Shown here: one piece after another, positions 28,404-39,442 of the stretch
Layout: every line of letters begins with the position of its first letter
Numbering within the stretch: position 1 is the first letter of the stretch
From: Rodentibacter sp. JRC1
GTDB lineage: Bacteria > Pseudomonadota > Gammaproteobacteria > Enterobacterales > Pasteurellaceae
Assembly (NCBI RefSeq): GCF_020521555.1
Contig: NZ_BPWA01000001.1
Location: forward strand, 62,001 to 126,000
Reading direction: 5' to 3'
DNA length: 64,000 bases
The notes under the pieces: model-generated
The model's input: only the letters and a program-made list of their open reading frames with translations
What the model was told of the DNA's origin: nothing
The model's database searches: none
Made by a program: the position numbers and the translations under genes

Positions 28404-29294
28404 ATGAGTTGGTTTGCTCAAGAATTAAATATGGTTCAAATGCGTATTAATACTTTTTTAGAAATGCAATTTGAGCGCATTGAGACTTACAATTCACCCT
28501 TACGTGATGCGATGAAATACGGTTTATTATTGGGAGGAAAACGCGTTCGTCCTTTTTTGGTTTATGCCACCGGAAAAATGCTTGGCGCAAATGAACAAAA
28601 TTTGGATTATTGTGCGGCGGCGATTGAAGCCGTTCATGCTTACTCCTTAATCCATGATGATTTACCGGCGATGGATAATGATGATCTACGCCGTGGCCAC
28701 CCAACCTGCCATATCGCTTTTGATGAAGCCACCGCTATTCTTGCCGGTGATGCACTACAAACCTTTGCCTTTGATATGCTTACTCAAATTCCTTCTCTTT
28801 CGGCGGAACAAAAACTCGCATTAATTCAGGTTTTGGCGAACGCTTCCGGAGTGAAAGGGATGTGCTTGGGGCAAAGTTTAGATTTGATTTCCGAACATAA
28901 ACAAATTAGTTTGGCTGAATTAGAATTAATCCATCGTAATAAAACCGGCGCATTGCTTACCGCAGCATTAAAGCTCGGTTTTATTTGTTCACCTCATTTT
29001 TCCGACAAAACGTTGGAAATCGCATTGATAAATTATGCCAATGCGATTGGTTTGGCGTTCCAAGTACAAGACGATATTTTAGACATTGAAGGCGATAGTG
29101 CGGAAATAGGCAAACCGGTAGGCTCGGATTTAGGTTTAGATAAAAGCACGTATCCGAAATTACTTGGTCTGAATGGGGCGAAACAAAAAGCGCAAGATTT
29201 ATACCAAACCGCCTTATCCGAATTAGAAAAAATTCCTTTCGATACCACCGCACTGCGTGCATTGGCAGAATTTATTATTACAAGAAAAAGTTAA
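28404..29294 (+). CDS. ispA: Farnesyl diphosphate synthase IspA
   Basis: IspA condenses isopentenyl and dimethylallyl diphosphate to geranyl and then farnesyl diphosphate, the precursor of quinones and undecaprenyl phosphate. The 296-residue protein has the first aspartate-rich motif DDLPAMDNDD, the second DDILDIEGD, the GGKRVRPFLVY start of the catalytic domain and the QSLDL segment. It lies between xseB and dxs, so two steps of isoprenoid synthesis share an operon. Confidence 0.96.
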   Translation: MSWFAQELNMVQMRINTFLEMQFERIETYNSPLRDAMKYGLLLGGKRVRPFLVYATGKMLGANEQNLDYCAAAIEAVHAYSLIHDDLPAMDNDDLRRGHPTCHIAFDEATAILAGDALQTFAFDMLTQIPSLSAEQKLALIQVLANASGVKGMCLGQSLDLISEHKQISLAELELIHRNKTGALLTAALKLGFICSPHFSDKTLEIALINYANAIGLAFQVQDDILDIEGDSAEIGKPVGSDLGLDKSTYPKLLGLNGAKQKAQDLYQTALSELEKIPFDTTALRALAEFIITRKS

Positions 29295-29343
29295 TTGCGA
29301 CCGCGTCACAAAAGTGCGGTCGGAAATTTAAATATTTTGTGGA

Positions 29344-31209
29344 ATGACTAACGATATGAACAACTACTCTCTTTTATCTCTTATTAATTCACCGGAAGAT
29401 TTACGTCTTTTAAATAAAGATCAACTTCCTCAACTTTGCCAAGAGTTACGCAATTATCTTTTAGAATCCGTTAGTCAAAGCAGTGGACATTTAGCTTCCG
29501 GTTTAGGTGCGGTAGAACTGACGGTTGCCTTGCATTACGTGTATAAAACGCCCTTTGATCAACTGATTTGGGATGTGGGTCATCAAGCCTATCCGCATAA
29601 AATTCTTACCGGTCGCCGTGATCAAATGTCCACGATTCGTCAGAAAAACGGTCTTCACCCTTTCCCTTGGCGTGAAGAAAGCGAGTTTGACGTGTTAAGC
29701 GTAGGCCATTCTTCCACTTCAATCAGTGCCGGATTAGGCATTGCCATTGCGGCGGAAAGAGAAAATGCCGGGCGTAGAACCGTTTGTGTGATCGGAGATG
29801 GCGCAATTACCGCCGGTATGGCGTTTGAAGCGTTAAATCACGCCGGTGCATTGCATACCGATATGCTTGTTATTTTAAATGACAATGAAATGTCCATTTC
29901 TGAAAACGTGGGCGCATTAAACAACCACTTGGCACGTATTTTTTCCGGTTCACTTTATTCATCACTTCGTGATGGAAGTAAAAAAATCCTTGATAAAGTC
30001 CCGCCTGTAAAAAACTTTATGAAGAAAACCGAAGAACATATGAAAGGGGTAATGTTTTCACCGGAAAGTACTTTATTTGAAGAACTCGGTTTTAATTATA
30101 TCGGTCCGATTGATGGGCACAATATTGATGAATTGATTGCAACACTCTCTAATATGCGTAACTTAAAAGGCCCGCAATTTTTACATATCAAAACCAAGAA
30201 AGGGAAAGGCTATGCGCCGGCAGAAAAAGATCCTATCGGATTTCACGGGGTACCGAAGTTTGATCCGACCAGCGGTGAATTACCAAAATCAAATGTTAAG
30301 CCGACTTATTCTAAAATTTTTGGTGATTGGCTTTGTGAAATGGCAGAAAAAGATTCAAAAATTATCGGCATTACACCTGCAATGCGTGAAGGCTCAGGTA
30401 TGGTGGAATTTTCCCAACGTTTCCCCGAACAATATTTTGATGTTGCCATTGCTGAGCAACATGCCGTTACTTTTGCGGCAGGTTTGGCGATAGGAGGATA
30501 TAAGCCTGTTGTGGCGATTTATTCCACATTCCTACAACGCGCTTACGATCAACTTATTCATGATGTGGCGATTCAAAACTTACCAGTTTTATTTGCAATT
30601 GATCGCGCCGGTATTGTCGGCGCAGACGGACAAACCCACCAAGGCGCTTTTGATTTAAGTTTTATGCGCTGCATTCCGAATATAATTATTATGACACCAA
30701 GCGATGAAAACGAGTGTCGTCAAATGCTTTACACCGGCTACAAATGTGGAAAACCTGCCGCTGTGCGTTATCCGCGCGGTAATGCGGTGGGCGTAGAATT
30801 AGCACCATTAGAAATGCTACCGATTGGTAAATCCCGCCTCATAAAAGAAGGGGAAAAAATTGCCATTTTAAACTTTGGTACGCTCTTACCTGCCGCATTA
30901 AAAGTAGCCGAAAAGCTCAATGCAACCGTTGTTGATATGCGTTTTGTGAAACCTTTAGATGTGGAAATGATTAATGTACTATCGCAAACGCACGATTATT
31001 TGGTGACATTAGAAGAAAATGCCATTCAAGGGGGAGCGGGTTCTGCAGTGGCGGAAGTGATAAATTCTTCAGCAAAATCAACCGCACTTTTACACCTTGG
31101 TTTACCGGATTATTTTATTCCACAAGCTACCCAACAAGAAATGTGGCGCGAATTGCAATTAGATGAGGAAGGAATTAAAACGCAAATAATGAATTTTATA
31201 AAAAAATAG
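29344..31209 (+). CDS. dxs: 1-deoxy-D-xylulose-5-phosphate synthase Dxs
   Basis: Dxs condenses pyruvate and glyceraldehyde 3-phosphate with thiamine diphosphate, the first step of the MEP isoprenoid pathway. At 621 residues it is full length. Visible motifs are [14 protein letters not shown], the thiamine-binding [15 protein letters not shown] to LNDNEMSIS, and the catalytic [12 protein letters not shown] and HQGAFD regions of the second half. The ATG at 29344 is used; a second ATG four codons in is possible because no strong ribosome binding site is visible. The 49-bp gap after ispA contains an uptake signal. Confidence 0.97.
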   Translation: MTNDMNNYSLLSLINSPEDLRLLNKDQLPQLCQELRNYLLESVSQSSGHLASGLGAVELTVALHYVYKTPFDQLIWDVGHQAYPHKILTGRRDQMSTIRQKNGLHPFPWREESEFDVLSVGHSSTSISAGLGIAIAAERENAGRRTVCVIGDGAITAGMAFEALNHAGALHTDMLVILNDNEMSISENVGALNNHLARIFSGSLYSSLRDGSKKILDKVPPVKNFMKKTEEHMKGVMFSPESTLFEELGFNYIGPIDGHNIDELIATLSNMRNLKGPQFLHIKTKKGKGYAPAEKDPIGFHGVPKFDPTSGELPKSNVKPTYSKIFGDWLCEMAEKDSKIIGITPAMREGSGMVEFSQRFPEQYFDVAIAEQHAVTFAAGLAIGGYKPVVAIYSTFLQRAYDQLIHDVAIQNLPVLFAIDRAGIVGADGQTHQGAFDLSFMRCIPNIIIMTPSDENECRQMLYTGYKCGKPAAVRYPRGNAVGVELAPLEMLPIGKSRLIKEGEKIAILNFGTLLPAALKVAEKLNATVVDMRFVKPLDVEMINVLSQTHDYLVTLEENAIQGGAGSAVAEVINSSAKSTALLHLGLPDYFIPQATQQEMWRELQLDEEGIKTQIMNFIKK

Positions 31210-31257
31210 CTTTTTTGAACTAAATCATAAAATCACAGTCATATAAATCGCTAGTGC

Positions 31258-31334
31258 ACTGCATAACGCAGTTTTTTTAAATTTTTCATTTAAATACCTT
31301 CCCCCCGCTATTCCTTAGGAATAGCGGTTTTTTT
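31258..31334 (+). terminator. Tandem terminators of the dxs operon
   Basis: A small ACTGC/GCAGT hairpin (31258-31272) followed by seven T is backed up by a strong one, CCGCTATTCC/GGAATAGCGG with a 3-base loop (31305-31327), followed by seven T. The second ends three bases before the convergent dgt stop. Confidence 0.88.
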
Positions 31335-31336
31335 AT

Positions 31337-32689
31337 CTATAATTGCTGATAAACCCGCATTGCATAGGCATCCGACATTCCGGCAATATAATCACAAATC
31401 ACGCGTTTTTTACCTTCATCAGGCGCATCTTGCCATTTTTGAGCAGTATTATGCGGCAATAAACGGATAGGGTCGGATTCAAAAATTTGGAACATTTCTG
31501 TGAGCATTCTCTGCCCTTTGTATTCAATACGTTGCGTTTCAACACTCCGAATCACATATTTCCAAACAAATTTTTTAAAAATATCTAATGCCATCACCAC
31601 AGAAGGCGGTAACTCTGCGTTATAACGTAACAAAGGTTCATCAAAATTATCTGTTATCGTCCAACGAACACCGGTAATAAAGAAATTTACCAACGCACCT
31701 ATCGCATTTTTGCGTTCAAAATGCTTATCGGAAAATAAGCCCTGACTAATGCGCTGAATGTTCTCTTGTAACCATGGAAAAGGAATTTCCGCTAATGCCG
31801 TATGCGCTTCCTGCCATTGCTGCCGATTAACCATTTTGGTGACAATGGCATCTTCCAAATCATGCACGGCATAGGCAATATCATCAGCCAATTCCATAAT
31901 GCTGCAATCAAGAGATTTAAATCGGGTTTTCAAAAACTCAGCCGGATTTGACCGCTCTTTTTGCATTGAAGTAAACAAAGTGCGGTCGTTTTCCGAAAGA
32001 TTTTCGATTAACCAATTAAACATCGCCAAATCATCGCGAAATAACCCTTTCCCCGGTTTCCAATCACTAATTTTTACATAGCGTGCATCCGTATTTTTTA
32101 AATGGGGCAAATGATGGTATTGAGGAGAGGCGTTATCTAAAATCGTTGGGTATTTCACGATCCCAAGCAATGTTCGGCGTGTCAGATTCATTCCCGAATG
32201 TTCCGTATAAGGCTCAAGTTTGGTGAGGATTCGGAAAGTTTGTGCATTGCCCTCAAATCCTCCGTTTCGGCTCATCATAAAATTAAGCGCCACTTCCCCA
32301 CCGTGCCCGAAAGGCGGATGGCCGATATCGTGGGCAAAACAAAGGCTTTCGATGAGATCATTACTCGGTAATAAATTTTTCAATCGCTTTTGTAATTCGG
32401 CGGCTTCAACATTCAGCTGTTGGGATAAATGAGAAAAGGCTTCTGCAAATTTAAGTTGTGCCACAAGGCTACTACCAATTTGCGCCACTTCTAAAGAATG
32501 CGTTAAACGTGTGCGATAAAAATCATTTTCGCCGATAGCGTGAATTTGCGTTTTGGCTTGTAAACAGCGAAAAGCAGCGGAATGTAAAATTCGCCCACGA
32601 TCACGGCGAAACGGTGGACGATGGTCTTTTTCACGGGGTAAATCCGAAATAAATCGTTCGTTCCAACTTGTAGATAAAGTATTTTTCAT
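31337..32689 (-). CDS. dgt: dGTPase-family deoxynucleotide triphosphohydrolase
   Basis: This HD-domain enzyme hydrolyses dNTPs, typically dGTP, to the nucleoside and triphosphate, controlling dNTP pools. In 450 residues the metal-binding pieces are [29 protein letters not shown] and the later [13 protein letters not shown]. The start [25 protein letters not shown] is normal for the type 2 (shorter) dGTPases, so I use the ATG at 32689; longer starts overlap lrgB. It starts five bases after the lrgB stop and is probably co-transcribed with lrgAB. Confidence 0.93.
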   Translation of the reverse strand: MKNTLSTSWNERFISDLPREKDHRPPFRRDRGRILHSAAFRCLQAKTQIHAIGENDFYRTRLTHSLEVAQIGSSLVAQLKFAEAFSHLSQQLNVEAAELQKRLKNLLPSNDLIESLCFAHDIGHPPFGHGGEVALNFMMSRNGGFEGNAQTFRILTKLEPYTEHSGMNLTRRTLLGIVKYPTILDNASPQYHHLPHLKNTDARYVKISDWKPGKGLFRDDLAMFNWLIENLSENDRTLFTSMQKERSNPAEFLKTRFKSLDCSIMELADDIAYAVHDLEDAIVTKMVNRQQWQEAHTALAEIPFPWLQENIQRISQGLFSDKHFERKNAIGALVNFFITGVRWTITDNFDEPLLRYNAELPPSVVMALDIFKKFVWKYVIRSVETQRIEYKGQRMLTEMFQIFESDPIRLLPHNTAQKWQDAPDEGKKRVICDYIAGMSDAYAMRVYQQL

Positions 32690-32694
32690 AAAAC

Positions 32695-33387
32695 CTACAG
32701 AAATAAATAAATGATTTTGAACACTAGAGGTGAAAGAATTGAGCTGATAATGCCACAAAGTACAAGAGAAATCGAACTATAACTGCCCGCTTTGGCATTT
32801 ATTTCCATACAACTTACCGTTCCCAATACGTGAGAAACCGAACCTACCGATAAGCCTATCGCTTCTTGATGACGTAAGCCGATTTTTTTCAAAATTAAAT
32901 AGCCAAAAATCGAACCTTGTAAACCCGCAAGCACAACACCAACCGCCGTAACGGAAGGAATGCCGCCTAAATGAGATGAAACTTCCATTGCTATTGGCGT
33001 AGTGATGGATTTCGGTAAAATAGTGGCGATCATTTCAGGTGTTGCACCTAAAATTAATGCCAAAATTGCACCGGTAAACATTGAAAAAAGCGAAGCCAAC
33101 AGAACGACAGAAAGAATAATTCGCCATTGTTTTGCAATCTGTTTCAACTGTTCGTATAACGGCAAGGCAAGGGCTACGATGCTCAGGCTTAGTAAGTTAT
33201 TAATCGGTGCATTCCCTTCCATATAATCATCATAAGGAATTTTTCCGATAACCAACACCAGCACTAAAATTAATACGGTAAGAATAAAAGAATTGAAAAT
33301 TACCGATTTCCAACGTTTATTAATTTGTAAGGCAAGCCAAAATCCGAAAATCGTTAAAAACGTGTAAAGATAAATTGCATAGTTCAT
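32695..33387 (-). CDS. lrgB: LrgB/CidB family membrane protein (YohK-like)
   Basis: This 230-residue membrane protein belongs to the LrgB/CidB family, linked to murein hydrolase export, holin-like activity and, in some organisms, pyruvate or glycolate transport. The family core is present: [32 protein letters not shown] and [13 protein letters not shown]. About seven helices are predicted. It follows lrgA by 17 bp and precedes dgt by five. Which activity applies here cannot be told from sequence. Confidence 0.9.
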   Translation of the reverse strand: MNYAIYLYTFLTIFGFWLALQINKRWKSVIFNSFILTVLILVLVLVIGKIPYDDYMEGNAPINNLLSLSIVALALPLYEQLKQIAKQWRIILSVVLLASLFSMFTGAILALILGATPEMIATILPKSITTPIAMEVSSHLGGIPSVTAVGVVLAGLQGSIFGYLILKKIGLRHQEAIGLSVGSVSHVLGTVSCMEINAKAGSYSSISLVLCGIISSILSPLVFKIIYLFL

Positions 33388-33404
33388 AATCCGCCCCTAT
33401 TGCT

Positions 33405-33824
33405 TTACTGTTTTTCCACTTGTGTCATACGCTTTGCTAAGAGTTTTTTACGTTTATGAGCAAAGGATTGGCGATCAAACATTATGTTGCCTACAATACC
33501 GATAAACACTAAGGTTACACAGGTACTCACTACATTGGGAATGAGCAAAATATTCATTTGTTCCCAGAGTAAATCGGCGTATTTAATAATTCCGACACTC
33601 ACGGGGACGAATAAAACCGCCATAAAGCGAATTAATAAATTTGCCCCTAAATAAATCCATTCTAAACGGATAAATTGTGTAGTTAAGCCGATAAAAAGAA
33701 GTAATAGCCCCCAAATGCTGCCCGGTACGCCCATCGGAATAAAGCGACTGATAAGATTGCCGAAATAAAGCATAATATAAAGGATCAGCAAAGCACGAGC
33801 CAAAAGAAAAGCCCTATATAACAT
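33405..33824 (-). CDS. lrgA: LrgA/CidA family holin-like protein (YohJ-like)
   Basis: This 139-residue protein has four membrane helices and the LrgA/CidA core [17 protein letters not shown], followed by [20 protein letters not shown]. It is the partner of LrgB, the two being thought to form a holin/antiholin-like unit. It is the first gene of lrgA-lrgB-dgt and divergent from the nuclease gene. No LytSR-type regulator is nearby. Confidence 0.9.
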   Translation of the reverse strand: MLYRAFLLARALLILYIMLYFGNLISRFIPMGVPGSIWGLLLLFIGLTTQFIRLEWIYLGANLLIRFMAVLFVPVSVGIIKYADLLWEQMNILLIPNVVSTCVTLVFIGIVGNIMFDRQSFAHKRKKLLAKRMTQVEKQ

Positions 33825-34002
33825 TTTTATCCCTTCAACTTTTTTAATAAAATTTAAAAAATATTTTACGCTTTTCTATTTAGGATTAAAGCCTCATTTC
33901 AAGAAAATGCGAAAATTTATGAGCTTGATCAAAAAAGGATTGTTCACTCATCAGGGATAAGATTTGTTAGAATAGCCACCTCTATTTTAAGTTAATAAAA
34001 TT

Positions 34003-34494
34003 ATGATTAAAAATATTGCCGTTTTCATTTCTCTGTTTTTTTTAACCGTACTTTCTGCCTGCTCAAGTCCTATCAATACTTGTTTTGTTGTCGGCATTAG
34101 TGATGGCGATACGCTGACTTGCCTTACCAAAGGCAAGAGACCAATCAAAGTGCGTTTAGAAGAAATTGATGCGCCTGAGAAAAATCAGCCCTTTGGCTAT
34201 AAGTCCAAACAACAGCTTTCAAAACTGATTTATAAACGCATTGTCACTTTAGATATTAGAGGGCAAGATCGTTATAAACGTGTTTTAGCAACCCTGTATC
34301 TTGACGGAAAAAATATTAATTTAGAAATGGTAAAATCCGGTATGGCTTGGGCATATAGTCAATACCTTCGCAACCCGATTTATTTACAAGCGCAGGAAAA
34401 CGCACAAGCACAGAGAATAGGGTTATGGCGTGATGCAAATCCTATCCCACCTCACAAATGGCGCAAGCAGGAGAAGAAAAAATATGGCTTTTAA
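34003..34494 (+). CDS. Thermonuclease-family lipoprotein (SNase fold)
   Basis: This 163-residue protein has a lipoprotein signal ending LSAC at residue 20, so it is probably anchored in the envelope. The rest is a staphylococcal-nuclease fold: [12 protein letters not shown], the catalytic arginine and glutamate in [10 protein letters not shown], and [28 protein letters not shown] with the second arginine. A calcium-dependent nuclease acting on extracellular nucleic acid is likely by family. The end overlaps the csdA start by 11 bases, so it is the first gene of a csdA-csdE transcript with no evident metabolic link. Confidence 0.88.
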   Translation: MIKNIAVFISLFFLTVLSACSSPINTCFVVGISDGDTLTCLTKGKRPIKVRLEEIDAPEKNQPFGYKSKQQLSKLIYKRIVTLDIRGQDRYKRVLATLYLDGKNINLEMVKSGMAWAYSQYLRNPIYLQAQENAQAQRIGLWRDANPIPPHKWRKQEKKKYGF

Positions 34495-35683
34495 TTATCA
34501 GGATTTTAGGCAGCAGTTTCCCTATTTTCAACGCGCTGATGCCGCCGTATATTTAGATAGCGCCGCAACCGCATTAAAACCACAGGTATTGATTGATCGA
34601 ACGATAGAATTTTATTCCTCCGCCGGTTCCGTTCATCGCAGCCAATATGATGCGGCACAAACTAAACAATATGAACAGGCACGCGCGCAAGTAAAACGGC
34701 TTATCAATGCCGAAAGTGAACAAGCGGTGATTTGGACATCCGGCACCACTCACGCTATTAATTTGGTGGCAAATGGTTTACTGTCTCAATTCAACGCTGA
34801 TGATGAAATTTTAATAAGCCAAGCGGATCATCACGCTAATTTTGTTACTTGGAGTGAAACGGCGAAAAAATGCGGTGCAAAAATCCGTATTTTGCCGATT
34901 TTGGATAACTGGCTTATTGATGAAACGGCATTAAAAGCCGCTTTAAATGAACGCACCAAATTCGTTGCTTTAAACTTCGTTTCGAATGTAACCGGCACGG
35001 AACAACCCGTTAAAGATTTAATTCAACTTATTCGTCGACACAGCAATGCCCTTGTTCTTGTAGATGCGGCACAAGCGATTAGCCATATAAAACTTGATGT
35101 ACAGGATCTTGATGCAGATTTTGTTGCTTTTTCTGCGCACAAACTTTATGGCCCGACCGGCATTGGTGTTTTAACCGGAAAATTGACCGCACTTTCCCTG
35201 CTGCAACCGCTCTTTTTCGGTGGAAAAATGGTGGATCGCGTTTTAGCCGAAAACATCACCTTTGCGGATTTACCTTATCGCTTAGAAGCCGGCACACCGA
35301 ATATCGCCGGAGTAATCGGATTCAATGCCGTGTTGGATTGGTTGGCTCAATGGGATCTTACAGCCGCAGAACAACACGCCGTGGCCTTAGCGGAATCCGT
35401 CAAAGTGCGGTTAAAAAATTATACTTTTTGCCGCTTGTTCAATTCTCCGCAACCGAGCTCAATCGTCTGTTTTGTCTTTGATGGCATTGATTGCTCGGAT
35501 TTATCTACATTGCTGAGCGAACAAAATATTGCTTTACGTGTGGGCGAACATTGCGCACAACCTTATTTGAAACGACTCGGTGAGCGTACAACATTACGCC
35601 TTTCTTTCGCACCTTACAATACGCCGGACGATGTAACAAAATTTTTCATCGCTTTAGATAAGGCTTTGGATTTATTACAATGA
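34484..35683 (+). CDS. csdA: Cysteine desulfurase CsdA
   Basis: CsdA is a class II PLP cysteine desulfurase that takes sulfur from cysteine and hands it to CsdE. The PLP lysine is in [11 protein letters not shown] and the catalytic cysteine in [11 protein letters not shown], in the short loop of the SufS/CsdA group. The protein is 399 residues from the ATG at 34484, preceded by CAGGAGAAG. A longer frame runs back inside the nuclease gene and is not needed. csdE overlaps its end by four bases, which makes CsdA rather than SufS the better name. Confidence 0.93.
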   Translation: MAFNYQDFRQQFPYFQRADAAVYLDSAATALKPQVLIDRTIEFYSSAGSVHRSQYDAAQTKQYEQARAQVKRLINAESEQAVIWTSGTTHAINLVANGLLSQFNADDEILISQADHHANFVTWSETAKKCGAKIRILPILDNWLIDETALKAALNERTKFVALNFVSNVTGTEQPVKDLIQLIRRHSNALVLVDAAQAISHIKLDVQDLDADFVAFSAHKLYGPTGIGVLTGKLTALSLLQPLFFGGKMVDRVLAENITFADLPYRLEAGTPNIAGVIGFNAVLDWLAQWDLTAAEQHAVALAESVKVRLKNYTFCRLFNSPQPSSIVCFVFDGIDCSDLSTLLSEQNIALRVGEHCAQPYLKRLGERTTLRLSFAPYNTPDDVTKFFIALDKALDLLQ

Positions 35684-36060
35684 TTGAACAATTAAAAAAT
35701 GCTAAAACATGGGAAGAACGCTATCGCTTGATTATTCAAGCCGGTAAAAATTTACCGCGTCCAACAGAAGATGAACTTGCTCAAATGCAGCTTATTACAG
35801 GCTGTGAAGCACAAATGTGGTTTCAAATCTTGACGAAAAATGACCGCACTTTTCAATTTAAAGCCTTCAGTGAAGCCCGTATTATGAACGGTTTATTGTG
35901 GATTTTGCTGCAAACTATCAATGGTAAAACCACCAATGAATTACAATGCTTTGATTTTTCTGTCTTTTTTACAAAACTTGGCATAGCACAACGTTTGAGC
36001 GAAACACGTTTAAACGGCTTAAATCAAATTGAACAACTAGTAAAACAACAATGTATTTAA
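35680..36060 (+). CDS. csdE: Sulfur acceptor CsdE (SufE family)
   Basis: CsdE receives persulfide from CsdA and stimulates it, feeding sulfur to acceptors such as TcdA. The 126-residue SufE-fold protein has the acceptor cysteine C42 in LITGCEAQMW and the family start KTWEERYRLIIQAGKNLP. It is shorter than E. coli CsdE (147 aa) mainly at the N-terminus. It overlaps csdA by four bases (ATGA), and the next gene starts ten bases before its end. Confidence 0.92.
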   Translation: MIEQLKNAKTWEERYRLIIQAGKNLPRPTEDELAQMQLITGCEAQMWFQILTKNDRTFQFKAFSEARIMNGLLWILLQTINGKTTNELQCFDFSVFFTKLGIAQRLSETRLNGLNQIEQLVKQQCI

Positions 36061-36836
36061 TCGAAACTTTCTTCAAATTGACCGCACTTGAAAATGATAT
36101 AGAAATCCAAAGCCATTTGTTAAATCAGTTAATTGACCAATGGCGTTATAACGGTCAAATTCTCGGGCGGGAAATCCCTTTATATTTAGCGGAAGAAGAC
36201 GGCAAACAGGGTTTTGCTATGCGAGTCATTTGCCCGGAACAAGATAGCCTTTTTCTGCAAAATAATAATGTAGAGGTGAACCTTGCCTTGGAAAAAACTG
36301 AAAAATGCGGGCTTATTTTTGATGGATTTCAAATTATCGGCGATGATCTGAATTCTGATCACACCACGAAAAATGTTACCCCAAAATGGCAAGTGCTTTA
36401 CACCACCCATTTACAAAGCTGCTCACCGATTCATAGCGGCGAAAATTTTGCTCCGATTCCTCTTTATAAACAGCTAAAAAATCAACCGCACTTAAGCCAA
36501 GATGTGATTAAATGGCAAGAAAATTGGCAAGCCTGTGATCAGTTGCAAATGAACGGCTCAACATTGGAACAGCAAGCTTTACGTGAAATATCCGATCATC
36601 AAAGCACCCTTTCTAAACACGGGCGTTATTTGAGTCAAGAAATCGAAAAAATAAACGGTGTGCCGACTTATTACTATTTGTATCGTGTCGGCGGAAAATC
36701 ATTGCAGGAGGAACAACATCTCCCCTGTCCTATTTGTGGTGAAAAATGGGCGTTAGATGAAGCGATTTTTGATGTATTTCACTTTAAATGCGATCAATGC
36801 CGACTCGTCTCTAATCTTTCGTGGAATTTTTTATAA
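36051..36836 (+). CDS. DUF2310 zinc-ribbon protein
   Basis: This 261-residue protein is a conserved Pasteurellaceae and Vibrio-type family of unknown function, described as zinc-ribbon-containing. The ribbon is at the C-terminus: CPIC at 226-229 and CDQC at 247-250, followed by RLVSNLSWNF. The rest has no motif I recognise. It overlaps csdE by ten bases, so it belongs to the nuclease-csdA-csdE transcript, which may connect it to sulfur transfer. Confidence 0.8.
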   Translation: MYLIETFFKLTALENDIEIQSHLLNQLIDQWRYNGQILGREIPLYLAEEDGKQGFAMRVICPEQDSLFLQNNNVEVNLALEKTEKCGLIFDGFQIIGDDLNSDHTTKNVTPKWQVLYTTHLQSCSPIHSGENFAPIPLYKQLKNQPHLSQDVIKWQENWQACDQLQMNGSTLEQQALREISDHQSTLSKHGRYLSQEIEKINGVPTYYYLYRVGGKSLQEEQHLPCPICGEKWALDEAIFDVFHFKCDQCRLVSNLSWNFL

Positions 36837-36938
36837 ATCAATTAGTTATAATGAATTAAATTAAAAATGGATATAAATCCGCAAGCTGAAGACAGTACAA
36901 ATAGTACGACAAGGTGCAGAAATGCTTGTCAAGATTTT

Positions 36939-37106
36939 CGGTATTATGTAGTACTTGCACAAATCATTGTAGGGGGGCGTTAGGCGAAGCCGTAACGCAC
37001 CGTAATGAAATTTATTGATAAAAAGGCGTTACGCCTACGGCTAACGCACCCTACCTCAAAATATTGAATATAAAATTTTCTTTATACAACTGATACATAA
37101 TACCGG
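36939..37106. repeat. MITE-like element carrying two inverted REP palindromes (copy 2)
   Basis: This has the same plan as the element at 479-628. The ends are inverted repeats, CGGTATTATGTA at 36939 and its mirror closing at 37106. The GTAG-headed hairpins lie at 36969-37001 and 37025-37054 with the core GCGTTAGGC/GCCGTAACGC. It fills the gap between the DUF2310 gene and queF. Together with flanking sequence (36837-37145) it makes up a gene-free region of about 300 bp. Confidence 0.75.
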
Positions 37107-37145
37107 ACATTTTTAAATTTAATTCACTATGTAGCGGAGAAATAA

Positions 37146-37985
37146 ATGAACTATAACGACAACAGCCTAAAATCCCTAAAGCTCGGCATCAAAACGGAAT
37201 ATGCCTCTGAATATGACCGCACTTTGCTCCAACCGGTACCACGCGCATTAAATCGTGATGGTTTAGGCATTACGGAATCCCAACCTTTCACTGTGGGGGC
37301 GGATATTTGGACGGCTTATGAAGTTTCGTGGTTAAATGAAAAAGGTTTGCCGCAAGTTGCGATTGCCGATATTTATTTAGATTATCAAAGCCGAAATTTA
37401 ATCGAATCGAAAAGTTTTAAACTTTATTTAAACAGCTTCAATCAAAGCAAATTTTCAAGTATTGAACAAGTTACACAAATTATGCAGCGAGATTTAAGTG
37501 ATTGCGCTCAAGGAGAGATAAAAGTACGGTTAAATCCCCCTTCGTTTTATGACACGCAAAAAATTAATACTTTGCAGGGAGATTGCATTGATGAACAAGA
37601 TATTGAAATCACCGATTATGAATTTAACGCCGATTGGTTGAAAAATTGCGTTTCAGATGAAACCGTAGAAGAACATTTAGTAAGCCATTTATTGAAGTCT
37701 AATTGTTTAATTACCAATCAACCGGATTGGGGAACGCTACAAATTCATTATGTCGGTAAAAAAATTAATCGTGAAAAATTATTACGTTACGTTGTCTCGT
37801 TTCGACAACATAACGAGTTTCACGAACAGTGCGTAGAACGGATTTTTTGTGATTTAATGCGCTATGCCAGACCTGAAAAATTAACGGTTTATGCACGCTA
37901 TACCCGCCGTGGCGGCTTAGATATCAATCCGTTCCGTTCTAATTTTGAAATCGTCCCATTAAATTTACGTTTAGCCAGACAATGA
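37146..37985 (+). CDS. queF: NADPH-dependent 7-cyano-7-deazaguanine reductase QueF
   Basis: QueF reduces preQ0 to preQ1, a late step in making the queuosine wobble base of tRNA. The 279-residue protein is the long, two-domain (YqcD-like) form with the active-site cysteine C187 in [12 protein letters not shown] and aspartate D194, and the QueF motif [17 protein letters not shown]. The C-terminal [16 protein letters not shown] segment is also typical. An AGCGGAG ribosome binding site precedes the ATG. ppnN follows nine bases downstream. Confidence 0.96.
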   Translation: MNYNDNSLKSLKLGIKTEYASEYDRTLLQPVPRALNRDGLGITESQPFTVGADIWTAYEVSWLNEKGLPQVAIADIYLDYQSRNLIESKSFKLYLNSFNQSKFSSIEQVTQIMQRDLSDCAQGEIKVRLNPPSFYDTQKINTLQGDCIDEQDIEITDYEFNADWLKNCVSDETVEEHLVSHLLKSNCLITNQPDWGTLQIHYVGKKINREKLLRYVVSFRQHNEFHEQCVERIFCDLMRYARPEKLTVYARYTRRGGLDINPFRSNFEIVPLNLRLARQ

Positions 37986-37993
37986 GGATTACA

Positions 37994-39343
37994 ATGTCGA
38001 ATATTTATTTTGTTAACCCCAAAGGCAGTATGGATCAGCTCTCTCATCTTGAAGTGGAACAATTAACCCAAACGGCACGATCCGATTTATATCAGCTTTA
38101 TCGAAATTGTTCTCTTGCCGTACTTAATTCCGGTGCGGTAACCGATGATAGCCGTGCGCTTCTCCAACAATATTCGGATTTTGAAATTCGTCTTATAGCC
38201 CGTGAACGTGGCGTAAGTCTTGAACTGCATAATCCGCCGGAAAGTGCTTTTGTGGATGATAAAATGATTTTGAATATTCAGTATCATTTGTTTGCCGTGT
38301 TGCGTGATATTTTATTTCTGAATACTTCACCCCTCTCTACACAAGAAAGTAAACAAATCACCAATCAGGTTTTCTCCATTTTACGCAATGCAAAAGCACT
38401 TATTGTAGGTGAACATCCTAATCTTGTGGTGTGCTGGGGGGGACACTCCATTAATGAAACGGAATATCAATATTGCCGTAAAGTCGGTCAAGAATTGGGT
38501 TTGCGTGAGATGAATATCATCACCGGTTGCGGCACGGGCGTGATGGAAGCTCCAATGAAAGGAGCGGCGATTGGTCATGCTAATCAACGCTATAAAAACA
38601 GTCGTTTTGTGGGGATTACCGAACCTTCAATTATCGCCTCCGAGCCACCGAATCCGATTGTCAATGAGCTGATTATTATGCCTGATATTGAAAAACGCCT
38701 TGAAGCCTTTGTGCGAATGGGGCATGGCATTTTAATTTTCCCGGGTGGACCGGGAACCTTTGAAGAATTACTTTATGTTTTGGGCGTAAAACTCAATCCG
38801 GAAAATAAAGCACAACATTTACCAGTGATTTTGACCGGCCCGAAAGAAAGTGCAGATTATTTTGCAACTATCGATCGTTTTATCGGTGATATATTAGGAG
38901 AAGAGGTACAGAAGCTCTACACCATTGTGATTGATGATGCGGTTAGCGTTGCTCGACATATGAAAAAAGCGATGAAAGAAGTTAAAATCCAACGCTGCCA
39001 AACCAATGATTCTTACGGATTTAATTGGTCATTAAAAATTGATCCGCGCTTTCAACATCCTTTTGAACCTACTCACGAAAATATGGCAAATTTAGCATTG
39101 CATTTTGAGCAATCAAAGATGGAGCTAACGGCAAATCTTCGCAGAGTCTTTTCAGGCATTGTTGCGGGTAACATTAAACCTAAAACGCAAGATGAGATTA
39201 TCCGATTAGGAAAATTTAAGCTGAAAGGCGACCGCACTTTAATGGAAAAAGTCGATACGGTCTTGAAAGATTTCATTACACAGCATCGAATGAAATTACC
39301 CACGGGGAAAGCCTACGAGCCTTGTTATGAAATTGTGAAGTAA
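37994..39343 (+). CDS. ppnN: Pyrimidine/purine nucleotide 5'-monophosphate nucleosidase PpnN
   Basis: PpnN (YgdH) cleaves nucleoside monophosphates to ribose 5-phosphate and base, and in E. coli is tuned by (p)ppGpp. The 449-residue protein shows the family start [21 protein letters not shown], the Rossmann-like lysine-decarboxylase (LOG) fold with [12 protein letters not shown] and the catalytic [14 protein letters not shown] use the ATG at 37994, which has GAGG six bases upstream; the upstream in-frame ATG overlaps the queF stop. Confidence 0.93.
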   Translation: MSNIYFVNPKGSMDQLSHLEVEQLTQTARSDLYQLYRNCSLAVLNSGAVTDDSRALLQQYSDFEIRLIARERGVSLELHNPPESAFVDDKMILNIQYHLFAVLRDILFLNTSPLSTQESKQITNQVFSILRNAKALIVGEHPNLVVCWGGHSINETEYQYCRKVGQELGLREMNIITGCGTGVMEAPMKGAAIGHANQRYKNSRFVGITEPSIIASEPPNPIVNELIIMPDIEKRLEAFVRMGHGILIFPGGPGTFEELLYVLGVKLNPENKAQHLPVILTGPKESADYFATIDRFIGDILGEEVQKLYTIVIDDAVSVARHMKKAMKEVKIQRCQTNDSYGFNWSLKIDPRFQHPFEPTHENMANLALHFEQSKMELTANLRRVFSGIVAGNIKPKTQDEIIRLGKFKLKGDRTLMEKVDTVLKDFITQHRMKLPTGKAYEPCYEIVK

Positions 39344-39361
39344 ACATTGATATACTCCAGC

Positions 39362-39391
39362 GGTAGGGACGCCAAGCATGGTTTCCCTACC
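39362..39391. repeat. GTAGGGA hairpin between ppnN and tyrA (REP-like)
   Basis: GGTAGGGA and TCCCTACC are perfect inverted repeats enclosing a partly paired CGCCA/TGGTT and an AGCA loop. It begins with the GTAG head of REP sequences but differs from the two MITE-borne REPs. There is no T run, although it may still act between these convergent genes. Confidence 0.5.
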
Positions 39392-39442
39392 CTTATTCGA
39401 AATATAGCCTATTGAATAATATCGTTATCCTATGAATTGATA

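Noticed and set aside
34003..36836. Possible defence island (nuclease plus cysteine desulfurase, as in DNA phosphorothioation)
   Set aside because: CsdA pairs with its usual CsdE acceptor, the nuclease is an exported SNase lipoprotein, and no dnd genes are nearby.
36867..36983. 38-codon ORF running from before the second REP-containing element into it (starts MDINPQAEDS)
   Set aside because: It has no ribosome binding site, and its C-terminal third is translated from the repeat itself, so it is probably a chance frame.
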